From NCBI RefSeq assembly GCF_036669915.1, contig NC_089325.1:8943392-9007391 (forward strand): a stretch of DNA of 64,000 nt, given 5' to 3'. The DNA comes from Pocillopora verrucosa. Its lineage: Eukaryota; Cnidaria; Anthozoa; Scleractinia; Pocilloporidae. Of this stretch, positions 30,999 through 44,600 are shown piece by piece (position 1 is the stretch's first letter; every line of letters begins with the position of its first letter). The notes beneath the pieces were generated by a model. It saw only the letters and a list, made by a program, of their open reading frames with translations, was not told the DNA's origin and made no database searches. The position numbers were made by a program, and so were the translations under genes.

Positions 30999-33900
30999 TT
31001 ATGAATTTTTTTTAATTGGAACAAGTTTGATTCTCCCATTGTCTAATTCAACAGCCTCAACTCCCAGCTCTCTTAGCCGTGAAGTGTCAGCTAGCCCTTG
31101 GCAATCCATGGCTGAAACAATTCTTTGGTTTTCTTTATTATTCTCTAAGAGGTTTCTGATTGCAAAGATGGCCCACTGACAGATGACTGAACTCAAGGTC
31201 AAGGAAGAAAGAATAACAAAGATGGTCAGGAAAATATAATGAGCCAAAAAAAAAACAACCCCCCACAAATGTACAGTAGATCATAAAGTTAGAGCTCTTC
31301 TTCAAATGCCTTGCCATTCATTTTGATGTAATCCTTCTCAAAGCTGATTCTGTAGTGAGCCAAATGAAATTCTGAGTACAGTGCAAAATAATAACAATTA
31401 AAATTGGAAAGGATACAAGGATTGTGATCATCCACATTACAGTGATCCAGTAGTAATGGAATTCCTCCTAGGTCACGTACCTGCAACAATGTACACAATA
31501 ATTAAACACAATCTGTGATGAGCATTTAATAAAAATAATTCTCCTAATGATATATAATTCTTCTAAAGCTGCAAGGAAAATTTTACTACTCAAAAAAACA
31601 TCTTTACCTTGTTCTGATTGGCTGCATGTTTGTAACACATATTCCTATGACTCGCACTAGATCTCTCTGAAAGCCGTGACTAGGACTCAGTTTCCCAGAG
31701 TTTACACCTTGTGGTATGGAGTGTGCATTGCTGAAAGTTTCCTTTACCTCTGAATTAGTAGTCTCCTTTAATAAGCCTAAAACATAGTTTTTTTTGGAAA
31801 TAAAAAACTGTCATTTCCTCTCTATATACAAAACAAATATTAAGAGCTACTATATACATCAGTGTAAAAGGTAAGAGAGTACTTAAAAAACTAAAAAAAG
31901 TACATGTATTTCTCTCTGATACATGAATGTGTGGAATTTGGTAAATTAATACCAATATCCCCTCACATAATTGTCACTTATACAACTGTATTGCTTCTCC
32001 TTCATGGTCCCTCTTCCTCAAACCATGAGCAGCAACCCTCCCAAAAGTCATTTAACAGCTGAAGGCTAAGGCCTATGGTCATTTACAAAAGCATTGGCCC
32101 AGGGTCCTTTTTGACCAGACACAATAAAACTTTCAACAACCTACACAGGTGGTAAGTAATGGGGTTCTTTCTTGTAGACCAGTGAGGTTTGATTGTAGTC
32201 CTGTGCCAATGGATAATACACTTAACAGCCGCGTAATGATCAAGACCTGAAACTAAATACAGGGACAAGTGATTACCAATTTGCAAACATAATATAAGAC
32301 AAATCAAGATATACATATATAGATTTTTGCAAAAATACAAATCTAAAATTACATACAAAGTCATCAGATGATGGACTCAGCTGTTGTAGTTGTTGTATAA
32401 TGTCTTCAGCCTGCTTTTCAAACTCATCAGCAATGTAAGCTAAGGAGTCTGTATAAAAACCATGTTTCACATGTTCTTCTCTTAATTTGATACTTGGCTC
32501 ATCTAAAGCATCTGTGAAAATTCAATAACAAAAAATAACACTTGAATTGATGTACCAACTACCGGTAACCTGATAGCAAAGGGTTACCTGCTTCTAGACA
32601 AAATTAAACACTGATGTATGTCTGTAACAGACATGCAACAGGCATGGTAATTAGTGAAAGTAAAAATAGGTGGGCCATAACTCAGCCCCTACCTGAAAAA
32701 AAAAAAAAGAAAGAAAAACAAGAAGAATAAGAATAAGAAGCGACAGAATAGTTGAAGAAGTCATTATCCAGCTTACAATCAACTAACATAACAATGACAG
32801 ATGACATTTTTGCTTAATAGGAGAGTTAGCCAACATCTGTATGTTTGTACCCAGAGACTCTCTTTTGCCATGCACATGCCAAATAAAACCAAAAAACTAA
32901 ACTGCTATTATAAACAGTATGTAACTTCCTTTACCTGTTATTTTGACTTGAATCAAGTCTAGTAAGATTATCCTGAAAAGGTTAAACAACAGTTATCAAT
33001 CAAAAATACTTTTGTGATGCAAAAATTTGGAGGAAAAGTTTTTTTAGTTGGCTGTAACATTTAAACCAAAATTAATTTTGAATGTCTGCTAACATTTGCT
33101 TATCCTTATGGACTGTTACTAACTAAACAGTAAGAAAACAAAATGCTTGCATTTTCTCTTTTGCACACAATTTGAGCCATGAGGCAACTCTTTTATGTCA
33201 GACGGCTTCAGTAAATGTGCTGCTGTTACGATAATGAGAAAAAGTCTTTAATCATAGAAGGATGACTGACTGAGCCAACCATTTCAGAGAGCTGTTAATT
33301 CAGTTGTGTAATATGTCTCTATGTATCTAGATACATTCTGTTTCAAAACGTAAAGAATTATTAAATAGATTAAAGCAACCACTGGTTGGTGTAGAAAAAT
33401 ATGATCTTACCTAGCTAATGGATCAAATTCAATTCCTTTGTATATCTCAGGTAATAGTGCATTGCAGATCAAATAATCTAATATAAAATACTGAAACAAA
33501 CAAATAAAAATGTAATCAAAAGACACAGATGCAGCTCATGATATGGAATGAAGAGTTGTAAATCAGCCATGAGACATACGAACCCCCATTCAAGTTGAGA
33601 CTTTTCAGCACACAAATGTATAACATGGGTGATTATCTTGAGTCCATCATGAGCACTTACTAGCTGAATCCTGTCATTGATTGAATATTAAAATACAATA
33701 ATGAAAGACAAATCAAGTTTAAATAATTTCTTATTTATTTAAAAATGAAAACAACAGTTCTTGCTCCTAAGTTACCTGTGCTGCTCATTCAAGCAGTTGT
33801 AAATAATCATGCACAAGCAGTCCTGTATGTTGTGATTAACTGAAGACAGCACACTCCTGTGAGGTATATACATACAAATCAGCTAAAAACAAGGCCTTGA

Positions 33901-35005
33901 AATTCTTTGGTGGGGCAATTTGCAACAACTCATGAGTTTGAATCTTAAGTTACAGATAAACATTAGGATACTTACAAGAAGAAGTTTGGGAAGCACATAT
34001 TCCATACAAACTGCTGAGTAGCATCATTTTTCACCACTGTGTTTCCCAGAAGCTGAAGACTACTCTTTACAGCATCATTAACTGCATCTGATGCTAGAAG
34101 ACATTTTAAGTAAAAGTAGCAGATTTTAGCTGTAAATACATTCTCTGTCACAATGGTAACCAAACATACCCTACATATAAGGCCCAATAGTAAGCAACTC
34201 TCACAAGTTGGTAAGATGGGTAAGTCTTACATGAAAATAAAAATTTTCTTCAATCAATAAATTATCATTCAGAAAAAAAACCAACATTGTTTTATATGGT
34301 TCACCTCTTTCATTCTCTTGGAACTTGGTTTTAGCAAAAGCACATTTGTATTAAGTAGTACTTCCTCGATAACTCCTAACGATCTGTCAATAAAATCATA
34401 TATAATGCATTTAGATGTTTTTCTGGATAACGAACTTGACCTCTGTGAAAGAAACGAATGATAAAAAAAACTAGCAGGATGTACTTACACTATACTGTTC
34501 TGATTCTTGGGTGTTGCGCACAGCAGTTTCTCAGGAATCTAAAAGCTTCTGCTGAAGCTCTAAGGCAAAGGATCAGCTGATTTTCTTCTAATTCACCTGT
34601 TTGTGCACACATGCTATTTTTACAGGCCGTTATAATATCTTTCATCTGCAAAATATTCGTCTCTGATACCATACATCTATGACATGCAAACCATGAAAAA
34701 GTAAGAAATATGATATATGTTATAATATTGAACTCAGATCTTCGAATCTATCGTTTTGATTTGAAGGTACTTTCAAGCCCAAGCCGTAAGTATCAATGTA
34801 TCAAGAATTTCGACGTTATAAGAAAATCACAGAGCACGACAAATTGTGCGACAGACGGACTTTTGATCATACCTGTTTTCTTCAGCCACCGCCCATGTCT
34901 TAGTCTTTCCAACGTAGCTTTAACCTCAGTCCACGAATTTTTTGAGTAATTTAGTTTTCTCGTCAATGCTCCCAGTTCTGAAAGTGCGTTATCTCCGTCC
35001 GCCAT
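30999..35005 (-). CDS. ATXN10: Ataxin-10, left copy, frame-disrupted
   Basis: This is the mirror of 35976-39989, starting at 35005 (MADGDNALSEL). Exon 1 loses one T after ATLERL near 34911, exon 2 loses one G near 34513 (CTGTGCGCAACACC where the right has CTGTGCGGCAACACC), and a base changes the CAACACCC context. The last exons (31289-31460 and 30999-31190 regions) are intact, with ICQWAIFAIRNLLENNKENQ. The gene is head to head with its right-arm copy, with the start codons 970 bp apart. Confidence 0.85.
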
Positions 35006-35975
35006 GTTGAAAGTTGAAAAGAAGTGCGTGGTATAACAGTAGCATAATGGTCTGCTCAGAACAAGCACTCAGATAGGTCTGCATAGGCATGCAAGCAAAT
35101 CTATCAGAGTTTGAAATGTTTACCCTGGAGTAAACTTTTCAGTTTTCAAAACCAGTTGACTCTAAATCCTAATCATCTCAGACTGCTCTGATTCTATAGC
35201 CAGTCCCAGATCGAGGGGAGACTTGCATTGAATGCGGTTTTCACCGCTACAAAAACAAGTCTTTGAAGTTGTAGAGTACTCATAGGTCAAGTGATTACTC
35301 TCATTCCTCTAATTCAACTGTCTTTTATTCAATAATCAAGATAATAATATATTTAGCGTACAATACTCGAAGTCAGTTATTTTGCTTCCACTTGGGAGAG
35401 TAGATTTACGGCACGATTGGAAGTTCCTTACAGTAGTGACGCTATGTGACCCTATGTAACGCAATACACTACATAAGTAATATTCTTCTGAGAGTCGAAG
35501 GGGAGTGCAAAGATGTTTGCAAGGTAAAAACGGCTACAGACATGAGGTTTTTTTTTCTTACACGGCTCAGCTTACAAACTGACATAAAATTGTTCGCTTT
35601 CAAAATAACTGACTTCGAGTATTGTACGCTAAATATATTATCTTGATTATTGAATAAAAGACAGTTGAATTAGAGGAATGAGAGTAATCACTTGACCTAT
35701 GAGTACTCTACAACTTCAAAGACTTGTTTTTGTAGCGGTGAAAACCGCATTCATGCAAGTCTCCCCTCGATCTGGGACTGGCTATAGAATCAGAGCAGTC
35801 TGAGATGATTAGGATTTAGAGTCAACTGGTTTTGAAAACTGAAAAGTTTACTCCAGGGTAAACATTTCAAACTCTGATAGATTTGCTTGCATGCCTATGC
35901 AGACCTATCTGAGTGCTTGTTCTGAGCAGACCATTATGCTACTGTTATACCACGCACTTCTTTTCAACTTTCAAC
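35006..35975. promoter_or_regulatory. Divergent promoter region between the two ataxin-10 copies
   Basis: These 970 bp separate the two ataxin-10 start codons and consist of the inner ~380 bp of each arm plus the 216-bp spacer. The inner arm parts should each contain the native ataxin-10 5' UTR and proximal promoter. I see no TATA box at a fitting position. The assignment rests on position only. Confidence 0.45.
35385..35600. other. Non-palindromic spacer at the centre of symmetry
   Basis: These 216 bp separate the two arms and have no mirror partner in the window. The sequence contains no recognisable gene, no long self-complementarity and no obvious adapter or vector sequence. It lies between the two ataxin-10 start codons (35005 on the minus strand, 35976 on the plus strand), so in this arrangement it would be the core of a divergent promoter region. 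If the inversion is an assembly join, the spacer is probably the true upstream continuation of only one of the arms. Confidence 0.85.
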
Positions 35976-38900
35976 ATGGCGGACGGAGATAACGCACTTT
36001 CAGAACTGGGAGCATTGACGAGAAAACTAAATTACTCAAAAAATTCGTGGACTGAGGTTAAAGCTACGTTGGAAAGACTTAAGACATGGGCGGTGGCTGA
36101 AGAAAACAGGTATGATCAAAAGTCCGTCTGTCGCACAATTTGTCGTGCTCTGTGATTTTCTTATAACGTCGAAATTCTTGATACATTGATACTTACGGCT
36201 TGGGCTTGAAAGTACCTTCAAATCAAAACGATAGATTCGAAGATCTGAGTTCAATATTATAACATATATCATATTTCTTACTTTTTCATGGTTTGCATGT
36301 CATAGATGTATGGTATCAGAGACGAATATTTTGCAGATGAAAGATATTATAACGGCCTGTAAAAATAGCATGTGTGCACAAACAGGTGAATTAGAAGAAA
36401 ATCAGCTGATCCTTTGCCTTAGAGCTTCAGCAGAAGCTTTTAGATTCCTGAGAAACTGCTGTGCGGCAACACCCAAGAATCAGAACAGTATAGTGTAAGT
36501 ACATCCTGCTAGTTTTTTTTATCATTCGTTTCTTTCACAGAGGTCAAGTTCGTTATCCAGAAAAACATCTAAATGCATTATATATGATTTTATTGACAGA
36601 TCGTTAGGAGTTATCGAGGAAGTACTTAATACAAATGTGCTTTTGCTAAAACCAAAGTTCCAAGAGAATGAAAGAGGTGAACCATATAAAACAATTGTTG
36701 GTTTTTTCTGAATGATAATTTATTGATTGAAGAAAATTTTTATTTTCATGTAAGACTTACCCATCTTACCAACTTGTGAGAGTTGCTTACTATTGGGCCT
36801 TATATATGTAGGGTATGTTTGGTTACCATTGTGACAGAGAATGTATTTACAGCTAAAATCTGCTACTTTTACTTAAAATGTCTTCTAGCATCAGATGCAG
36901 TTAATGATGCTGTAAAGAGTAGTCTTCAGCTTCTGGGAAACACAGTGGTGAAAAATGATGCTACTCAGCAGTTTGTATGGAATATGTGCTTCCCAAACTT
37001 CTTCTTGTAAGTATCCTAATATGTTTATCTGTAACTTTAAGATTCAAACTCATGAGTTGTTGCAAATTGCCCCACCAAAGAATTTCAAGGCCTTGTTTTT
37101 AGCTGATTTGTATGTATATACCTCACAGGAGTGTGCTGTCTTCAGTTAATCACAACATACAGGACTGCTTGTGCATGATTATTTACAACTGCTTGAATGA
37201 GCAGCACAGGTAACTTAGGAGCAAGAACTGTTGTTTTCATTTTTAAATAAATAAGAAATTATTTAAACTTGATTTGTCTTTCATTATTGTATTTTAATAT
37301 TCAATCAATGACAGGATTCAGCTAGTAAGTGCTCATGATGGACTCAAGATAATCACCCATGTTATACATTTGTGTGCTGAAAAGTCTCAACTTGAATGGG
37401 GGTTCGTATGTCTCATGGCTGATTTACAACTCTTCATTCCATATCATGAGCTGCATCTGTGTCTTTTGATTACATTTTTAATTTGTTTGTTTCAGGTATT
37501 TTATATTAGATTATTTGATCTGCAATGCACTATTACCTGAGATATACAAAGGAATTGAATTTGATCCATTAGCTAGGTAAGATCATATTTTTCTACACCA
37601 ACCAGTGGTTGCTTTAATCTATTTAATAATTCTTTACGTTTTGAAACAGAATGTATCTAGATACATAGAGACATATTACACAACTGAATTAACAGCTCTC
37701 TGAAATGGTTGGCTCAGTCAGTCATCCTTCTATGATTAAAGACTTTTTCTCATTATCGTAACAGCAGCACATTTACTGAAGCCGTCTGACATAAAAGAGT
37801 TGCCTCATGGCTCAAATTGTGTGCAAAAGAGAAATGCAAGCATTTTGTTTTCTTACTGTTTAGTTAGTAACAGTCCATAAGGATAAGCAAATGTTAGCAG
37901 ACATTCAAAATTAATTTTGGTTTAAATGTTACAGCCAACTAAAAAAACTTTTCCTCCAAATTTTTGCATCACAAAAGTATTTTTGATTGATAACTGTTGT
38001 TTTAACCTTTTCAGGATAATCTTACTAGACTTGATTCAAGTCAAAATAACAGGTAAAGGAAGTTACATACTGTTTATAATAGCAGTTTAGTTTTTTGGTT
38101 TTATTTGGCATGTGCATGGCAAAAGAGAGTCTCTGGGTACAAACATACAGATGTTGGCTAACTCTCCTATTAAGCAAAAATGTCATCTGTCATTGTTATG
38201 TTAGTTGATTGTAAGCTGGATAATGACTTCTTCAACTATTCTGTCGCTTCTTATTCTTATTCTTCTTGTTTTTCTTTCTTTTTTTTTTTCAGGTAGGGGC
38301 TGAGTTATGGCCCACCTATTTTTACTTTCACTAATTACCATGCCTGTTGCATGTCTGTTACAGACATACATCAGTGTTTAATTTTGTCTAGAAGCAGGTA
38401 ACCCTTTGCTATCAGGTTACCGGTAGTTGGTACATCAATTCAAGTGTTATTTTTTGTTATTGAATTTTCACAGATGCTTTAGATGAGCCAAGTATCAAAT
38501 TAAGAGAAGAACATGTGAAACATGGTTTTTATACAGACTCCTTAGCTTACATTGCTGATGAGTTTGAAAAGCAGGCTGAAGACATTATACAACAACTACA
38601 ACAGCTGAGTCCATCATCTGATGACTTTGTATGTAATTTTAGATTTGTATTTTTGCAAAAATCTATATATGTATATCTTGATTTGTCTTATATTATGTTT
38701 GCAAATTGGTAATCACTTGTCCCTGTATTTAGTTTCAGGTCTTGATCATTACGCGGCTGTTAAGTGTATTATCCATTGGCACAGGACTACAATCAAACCT
38801 CACTGGTCTACAAGAAAGAACCCCATTACTTACCACCTGTGTAGGTTTGTTGAAAGTTTTATTGTGTCTGGTCAAAAAGGACCCTGGGCCAATGCTTTTG

Positions 38901-39989
38901 TAAATGACCATAGGCCTTAGCCTTCAGCTGTTAAATGACTTTTGGGAGGGTTGCTGCTCATGGTTTGAGGAAGAGGGACCATGAAGGAGAAGCAATACAG
39001 TTGTATAAGTGACAATTATGTGAGGGGATATTGGTATTAATTTACCAAATTCACACATTCATGTATCAGAGAGAAATACATGTACTTTTTTTAGTTTTTT
39101 AAAGTACTCTCTTACCTTTTACACTGATGTATATAGTAGCTCTTAATATTTGTTTTGTATATAGAGAGGAAATGACAGTTTTTTATTTCCAAAAAAAACT
39201 ATGTTTTAGGCTTATTAAAGGAGACTACTAATTCAGAGGTAAAGGAAACTTTCAGCAATGCACACTCCATACCACAAGGTGTAAACTCTGGGAAACTGAG
39301 TCCTAGTCACGGCTTTCAGAGAGATCTAGTGCGAGTCATAGGGAATATGTGTTACAAACATGCAGCCAATCAGAACAAGGTAAAGATGTTTTTTTGAGTA
39401 GTAAAATTTTCCTTGCAGCTTTAGAAGAATTATATATCATTAGGAGAATTATTTTTAATTAAATGCTCATCACAGATTGTGTTTAATTATTGTGTACATT
39501 GTTGCAGGTACGTGACCTAGGAGGAATTCCATTACTACTGGATCACTGTAATGTGGATGATCACAATCCTTGTATCCTTTCCAATTTTAATTGGTTATTA
39601 TTTTGCACTGTACTCAGAATTTCATTTGGCTCACTACAGAATCAGCTTTGAGAAGGATTACATCAAAATGAATGGCAAGGCATTTGAAGAAGAGCTCTAA
39701 CTTTATGATCTACTGTACATTTGTGGGGGGTTGTTTTTTTTGGCTCATTATATTTTCCTGACCATCTTTGTTTATTCTTTCTTCCTTGACCTTGAGTTCA
39801 GTCATCTGTCAGTGGGCCATCTTTGCAATCAGAAACCTCTTGGAGAATAATAAAGAAAACCAAAGAATTGTTTCAGCCATGGATTGCCAAGGGCTAGCTG
39901 ACACTTCACGGCTAAGAGAGCTGGGAGTTGAGGCTGTTGAATTAGACAATGGGAGAATCAAACTTGTTCCAATTAAAAAAAATTCATAA
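35976..39989 (+). CDS. ATXN10: Ataxin-10, intact copy
   Basis: Thirteen exons: 35976-36109, 36306-36494, 36600-36676, 36889-37006, 37129-37209, 37315-37401, 37496-37576, 38015-38052, 38474-38628, 38739-38844, 39210-39379, 39508-39571, 39802-39989. Phases agree and give 495 codons, close to the ~475 of the human protein. It is an all-helical armadillo-like cytoplasmic protein linked to cytokinesis, neuronal survival and the ciliary base. The conserved C-terminal ataxin-10 domain (~residues 360-480) is clear: DLVRVIGNMCYKHAANQNKV, RDLGGIPLLLDHCNVDDHNP, ICQWAIFAIRNLLENNKENQ. Exon 6 appears to use a weak GTTCGT donor; an alternative GTATGT four bases later would break the phase. The promoter must lie in the 35006-35975 divergent region. 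Confidence 0.95.
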
Positions 39990-40172
39990 TTAATCATAAA
40001 GTTATCCTGAGTTGATCATATTCTGTTTTACAAATACAACGTAATTAATTTCCTCACTAAAATCGTCTTCTCTCCCACCCCCCCTTCCTTCTTCAGTAAA
40101 TTCTGACCTTGAGAAACAGGGAATGAGTCATTACTCGAGAGGGCCTGGATCTCAATTAGAGGAACGATCAAG

Positions 40173-40415
40173 ATGGCTCCCGAAGGAGGAGATGATAGTC
40201 TGAAGAAACCGCCTCTTGATTACTCATTTCTTAAAGGTTTTGCCGCTGGAGTTATTTTTTCTCATATTAACAAAACGCTGGTTCTGGGACTTGTTGCTGG
40301 CACGTTAACAGGAGCATATATACAACAAAATTACCAAGGAATTCCAAACGTTGAGGAGATGGGTCAGAGATTCATGCAGTCTGTGCGAGATGCTCTAAGT
40401 AAAAAGAAACCCTAA
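40173..40415 (+). CDS. SLC35A4 upstream-ORF-type microprotein, 80 aa
   Basis: A single uninterrupted frame of 80 residues starts at MAPEGGDDSLKK. The core, FLKGFAAGVIFSHINKTLVL then GLVAGTLTGAYIQQ and IPNVEE, follows the same spacing as the mammalian SLC35A4 uORF microprotein (FLKGFLAGY..., GTCTGIYAAQ, VPNVE), reported to sit in the inner mitochondrial membrane. One central hydrophobic helix and a basic C-terminus (SKKKP) fit a small membrane protein. It lies 184 bp after the ataxin-10 stop, on the same strand. CTTCTTCAG at about 40088-40096 could be an acceptor in its 5' UTR. No SLC35A4 gene follows here; the next gene is BBS7 on the other strand. The assignment is by eye from motif spacing. 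Confidence 0.72.
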   Translation: MAPEGGDDSLKKPPLDYSFLKGFAAGVIFSHINKTLVLGLVAGTLTGAYIQQNYQGIPNVEEMGQRFMQSVRDALSKKKP

Positions 40416-41614
40416 GTATGGGCTGTAGGATATTGGGTAACTGGCGGAGAAGCAAACAGTGAAGGTGATGACACTGACTCGAGTCTATAACGTTGGTTTC
40501 TGTGCAGCTGGGAATCGATGGAACCGATGAAGCGGAATTGGCGACAACGAGAACATCACGTAATTGGAGTTTCCTGTTTCAAGTCACGGCGACAGCTGGT
40601 TATAGCAGCAGCTAAACTAAAGATTCTCTGACATACCTTAGCCGCATATTTTAATAAGATCGTACCTTATTCCTGCTTAATCTTCCTTTAAGTTCCACGA
40701 ATGTTGATTGCACCTGCTAAAAGTATCGATGGATTCATGTACAATACTTGAAATTGCGGCAACGCAAAGTAGTTTGTAGGATATCGAGAAAGTGGCGAGA
40801 AATAGGAGTTGGTATAAAGAGTAGATCCAGGTCATTGGAACGACTGTTGCTGGGAGACTTTTCGTGAGGAATTTTGGTAGATAAGCTGAATGAGTTTCGA
40901 ATGTTTATATTTATCAGCTGGAACTGAAAAGATGAAGTGGAAACCTGTATACTTTCATATAAGAAGCACATCATTTCTTATGTGATTAAACCTCGTATTA
41001 AAACGCTTGGGTAGGTAATTGTTGACAACTTATCCGACTACAATCACTTCCATGAACATTTTTATGAGTGATCATATATTTTTAGAGCTGTGCAGGTTAG
41101 ACTACAAACCAACCGCATCACTATTTACAATAATTACAAATAAATAAATAAATTACCTTAAAAAAATTGCACAGTTAATTGTAGGAAGTAAATAGTCTTG
41201 TGTACAGTCAGCTATATGGTTCAATGATTGAGATGTGGCTTCTTAAATCAAAGAACTAAGGTGAATGATGGTTCTAAATGACTGATGTTGCAAAACCTGG
41301 ACTAAGTTATCATTACAATCAAGAAAAGAATTATTTGGTAGTAGAATGTTATTAGAATTGACCAATCACTCTTTATGAACAAAAATCTTGAAATAAAATT
41401 GACAAACATACAAATCAGGGAAATAGAAACCAATCAATCAAGGATGCATTAAATCATCTAGGAGATTTAAAGTGGGTTCATTCTGAACTAAGGTTACAAT
41501 CTTGAAGTACATGTAGTCAGTTGTGGGAAAGTTGATGATTGTTTCTGTTGTACACCTATTTCTGAAATGTGCGCTTACAGGATTTTAAGCTTAGAAGCAA
41601 AGAAGAGTGATCGC

Positions 41615-44600
41615 TTATGCTGCTTCAAAGAATTCCACAAGATTTTGTAGATCATAATTGTCCAGCACCTCCAGAAGAATGGGAACCTTGCTTTTCACAT
41701 TCATTCCCTAGAATTAAATTATCAAGATTTATCAACATGAGATATTTCCATTGTTGATTAAAATAGTGTAACTGCAGAATCAACATGTAACACAATATGT
41801 TTATGACTGGATTATTTGTACAGAAACCCTCTGAAAACCAGAAGAGTCGCCTTTGACCAACAGGTAATGGTCAAAATAAAAGGTTTGTTTACATAAGTAT
41901 TGCAATTCTTACCTTGAACTTGAACTTGTCTATGTAGAGATCAGTAATCATACCTTAAACTTGTTAAGAAATGATACCAAACAAGAAAAGATATTTATTG
42001 TCTTTACCACAGCTCTGTGAAAGTATTACTGGTTGAGCTTCTGTTTTACTATTTCTCTTTACTGCTGATTGTTTGGCCATTTCGCATAACAGGATCATGG
42101 CATTTAGTTTTTGAAGGGTTGAACAATTTTCATCTCAAGTAAAGTGTACTTAACTCTCAAAACTTTTGGTGATAACCCTTTGGCAACCTTGATTTTTACC
42201 ATATTACCTTGAATTATTTTTGACCAGACCCTTAAAAAGCTTTTATATCCAAATAAATTATCTGAAATGTTGAGATTTAAGATTCCATGTAAGATTGTAA
42301 CAACTGAATAAATTCCTAGTAAAATGGATTTCTATGAAGGATACCATAGAGTCTTTCCAAGTGGCAGGGCTGCTTCTTGTATTCTGCTTGGAGGTTTTCT
42401 GCATCATCTTTACAGAAAATATTTATGAATTTATCAGAAATTTATGTGTATGGTTTTCTCCCAAAAAAGCATGCCTGAGAATACTGAGGATACTAAAAGT
42501 GTAGAAAATATCATTTACCTCCTATCTTTATCATTGGAAATTCCTATTTCATCCTTAAAGAGGATACCTTAGCATTTTTTGAAATGCAATAATTGCCTTT
42601 CTGAGACTTCATTACCCTTTATAATACATTTCAGTATAAATTTGTCTTACCAAGAATTTTTTGGTATTCTGGAGCAAAAAATCCAATATCACTTTCATGC
42701 ATCTGTAGTTCCTAAAAGGCAAAAGTGTCAGGTTACTCTAAGAAAAAAAGAAATCCACCATCATCAATTTTATGTTTCTGCAAGAAACAATAGCTATAAG
42801 CCATTTACGCACTGACCTTTAGTCCCTCAATGAGTTGGACTTTCTTAGCCAGCAAGAGCTGATATTCCAACTTTGGATGTATAAGGTTTAGTGTGTGGAC
42901 CACAGAATCTTCATTGAGATCTGAAATGACAAATTTCAAGTAGGTGTGATTAAGAGGTGCATCTGAAAAGAGGATGGAACCTGTAAAACTCCTGCTAATT
43001 CAAAGGCTATGGACATTTTGAAACAGAGGGGGGTCATCACACAACAAGCCAAGAGTATACTTCTGATTAAACGAAGATAAGAAAGGCAATGAAATAAATA
43101 AGGCAAGAAAATTAAGCAAACCATAAGAAATATTGAGGTTGATTTTTCGTTTAGTAGCTTCTTTGGTGAGGACATCTTTGAGGATTGATATTGTTGAGAT
43201 ATTGTCAGATTTAAAGATGGCTTCTCCTTTTCTGCAAAGAAATAAAAGACATACATAAGACTCTGACTCTACACTGAAAAACTAAGAGCACTGCACCAAC
43301 TAGAGACGTACAGAAATCTAATGTAAAGTACGTTTGATGACAGAAATTTGTTAAACAAATACATACTTGTACTGGCAGTCTAACTGTGTATCAAGGAATG
43401 TCGACAGGAAATGAAAGCTCACTTGCTCTCCAGCAGGAGTTCTGCAACAAAAACAGAGATAACATCAATGTTGTGACTTATTGATATCACAGATAGAAAA
43501 CTACAAATATAAGTTTCTGGTTAATTATCTTAAATGAATGTATTTCTGATTTTGCTATTGGCATGTTGTGATTTTTCATCATGATTGCTCAAGGAAAGGT
43601 TTAATGTATACTTACTATGGATAAATCTCTTTCTTAAGTTAACAAACCTGTCTGGCACTTCTGGGAGACAGAAACAAACCCAGGAATGAACTTCCGCAAA
43701 ACTGAAATGGCCCATTAACTTCAATGAGTTCATTGGCCTGAATGAAACACAAAGGGGAAAATTAAGTTTAAACTGGAAACTTCATAAAAACTGAAAATCA
43801 AAAGACTTCTTTTACATGTAACCTTTCAAGAAACTTTTGAAAACATAATCAGACCACAAAACTTAGGACAACTTCAGGAACTGAGATCTTGACTGCAAAA
43901 CAACAACAATCACATGATTGTCAATAATTGGAATCCAACTTTTATGAGGTCTTACTTGGACTCGTCAAACACATGAGTTCTCTGGTGCAGTGAGAGTGGT
44001 TTGATACTGTATTGTCGCACTTGGCAGGTCTTGGGCTGAATCCTGGGTGTGATATATGCCTGCAAAGTTCCATACTGTCCTTCAATTGATCTGATCTGGA
44101 ATTTAATGAAATGGAGGTGAGAAAGCTTTAATTGTAAAATGTCTGAGTGAAATTTAAAATGTGGGTTAAATGTCATCTCTCATCAGCAACTGGACGGATT
44201 CTTCTCTCAGGTTAGAAATGCCAAGAATTTTCTGAGTCCTGTCTCCTTTTCATGTAGTACAATGCTAATGTGATTTGTGTCATTAAGTTAGCACTGGTAA
44301 AAAGATTTGAAAAGTCCTTCAAACTTTTAATTCCAGCCTTGTTGTGTTTGCCTGACATCTGTAAGTTGCAAGAAGAAAGTTGCCATTCTGAAAGAAAATT
44401 GAAACACTCATCATCATAGCTGTATACAGAATTCTTCATACTGCATGTACATGCAAGGTCTTAACTTAATACTAGTCAGTGAAGTATGTGCTAAGAAAGC
44501 CATCATTTACCTCAATATCACAAGCACTGTAACTGACCACTGCAGAATTCTTGTCCACATCCAGAAGATCAATTGGTACGTCACTCTAGAGAAATAGTAA

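Noticed and set aside
35385..35600. Missed long-read adapter (single-molecule chimera) as the cause of the palindrome
   Set aside because: The arms differ by block indels and local duplications, and the spacer is 216 bp of ordinary sequence. A strand read twice would differ only by random errors around a short adapter.
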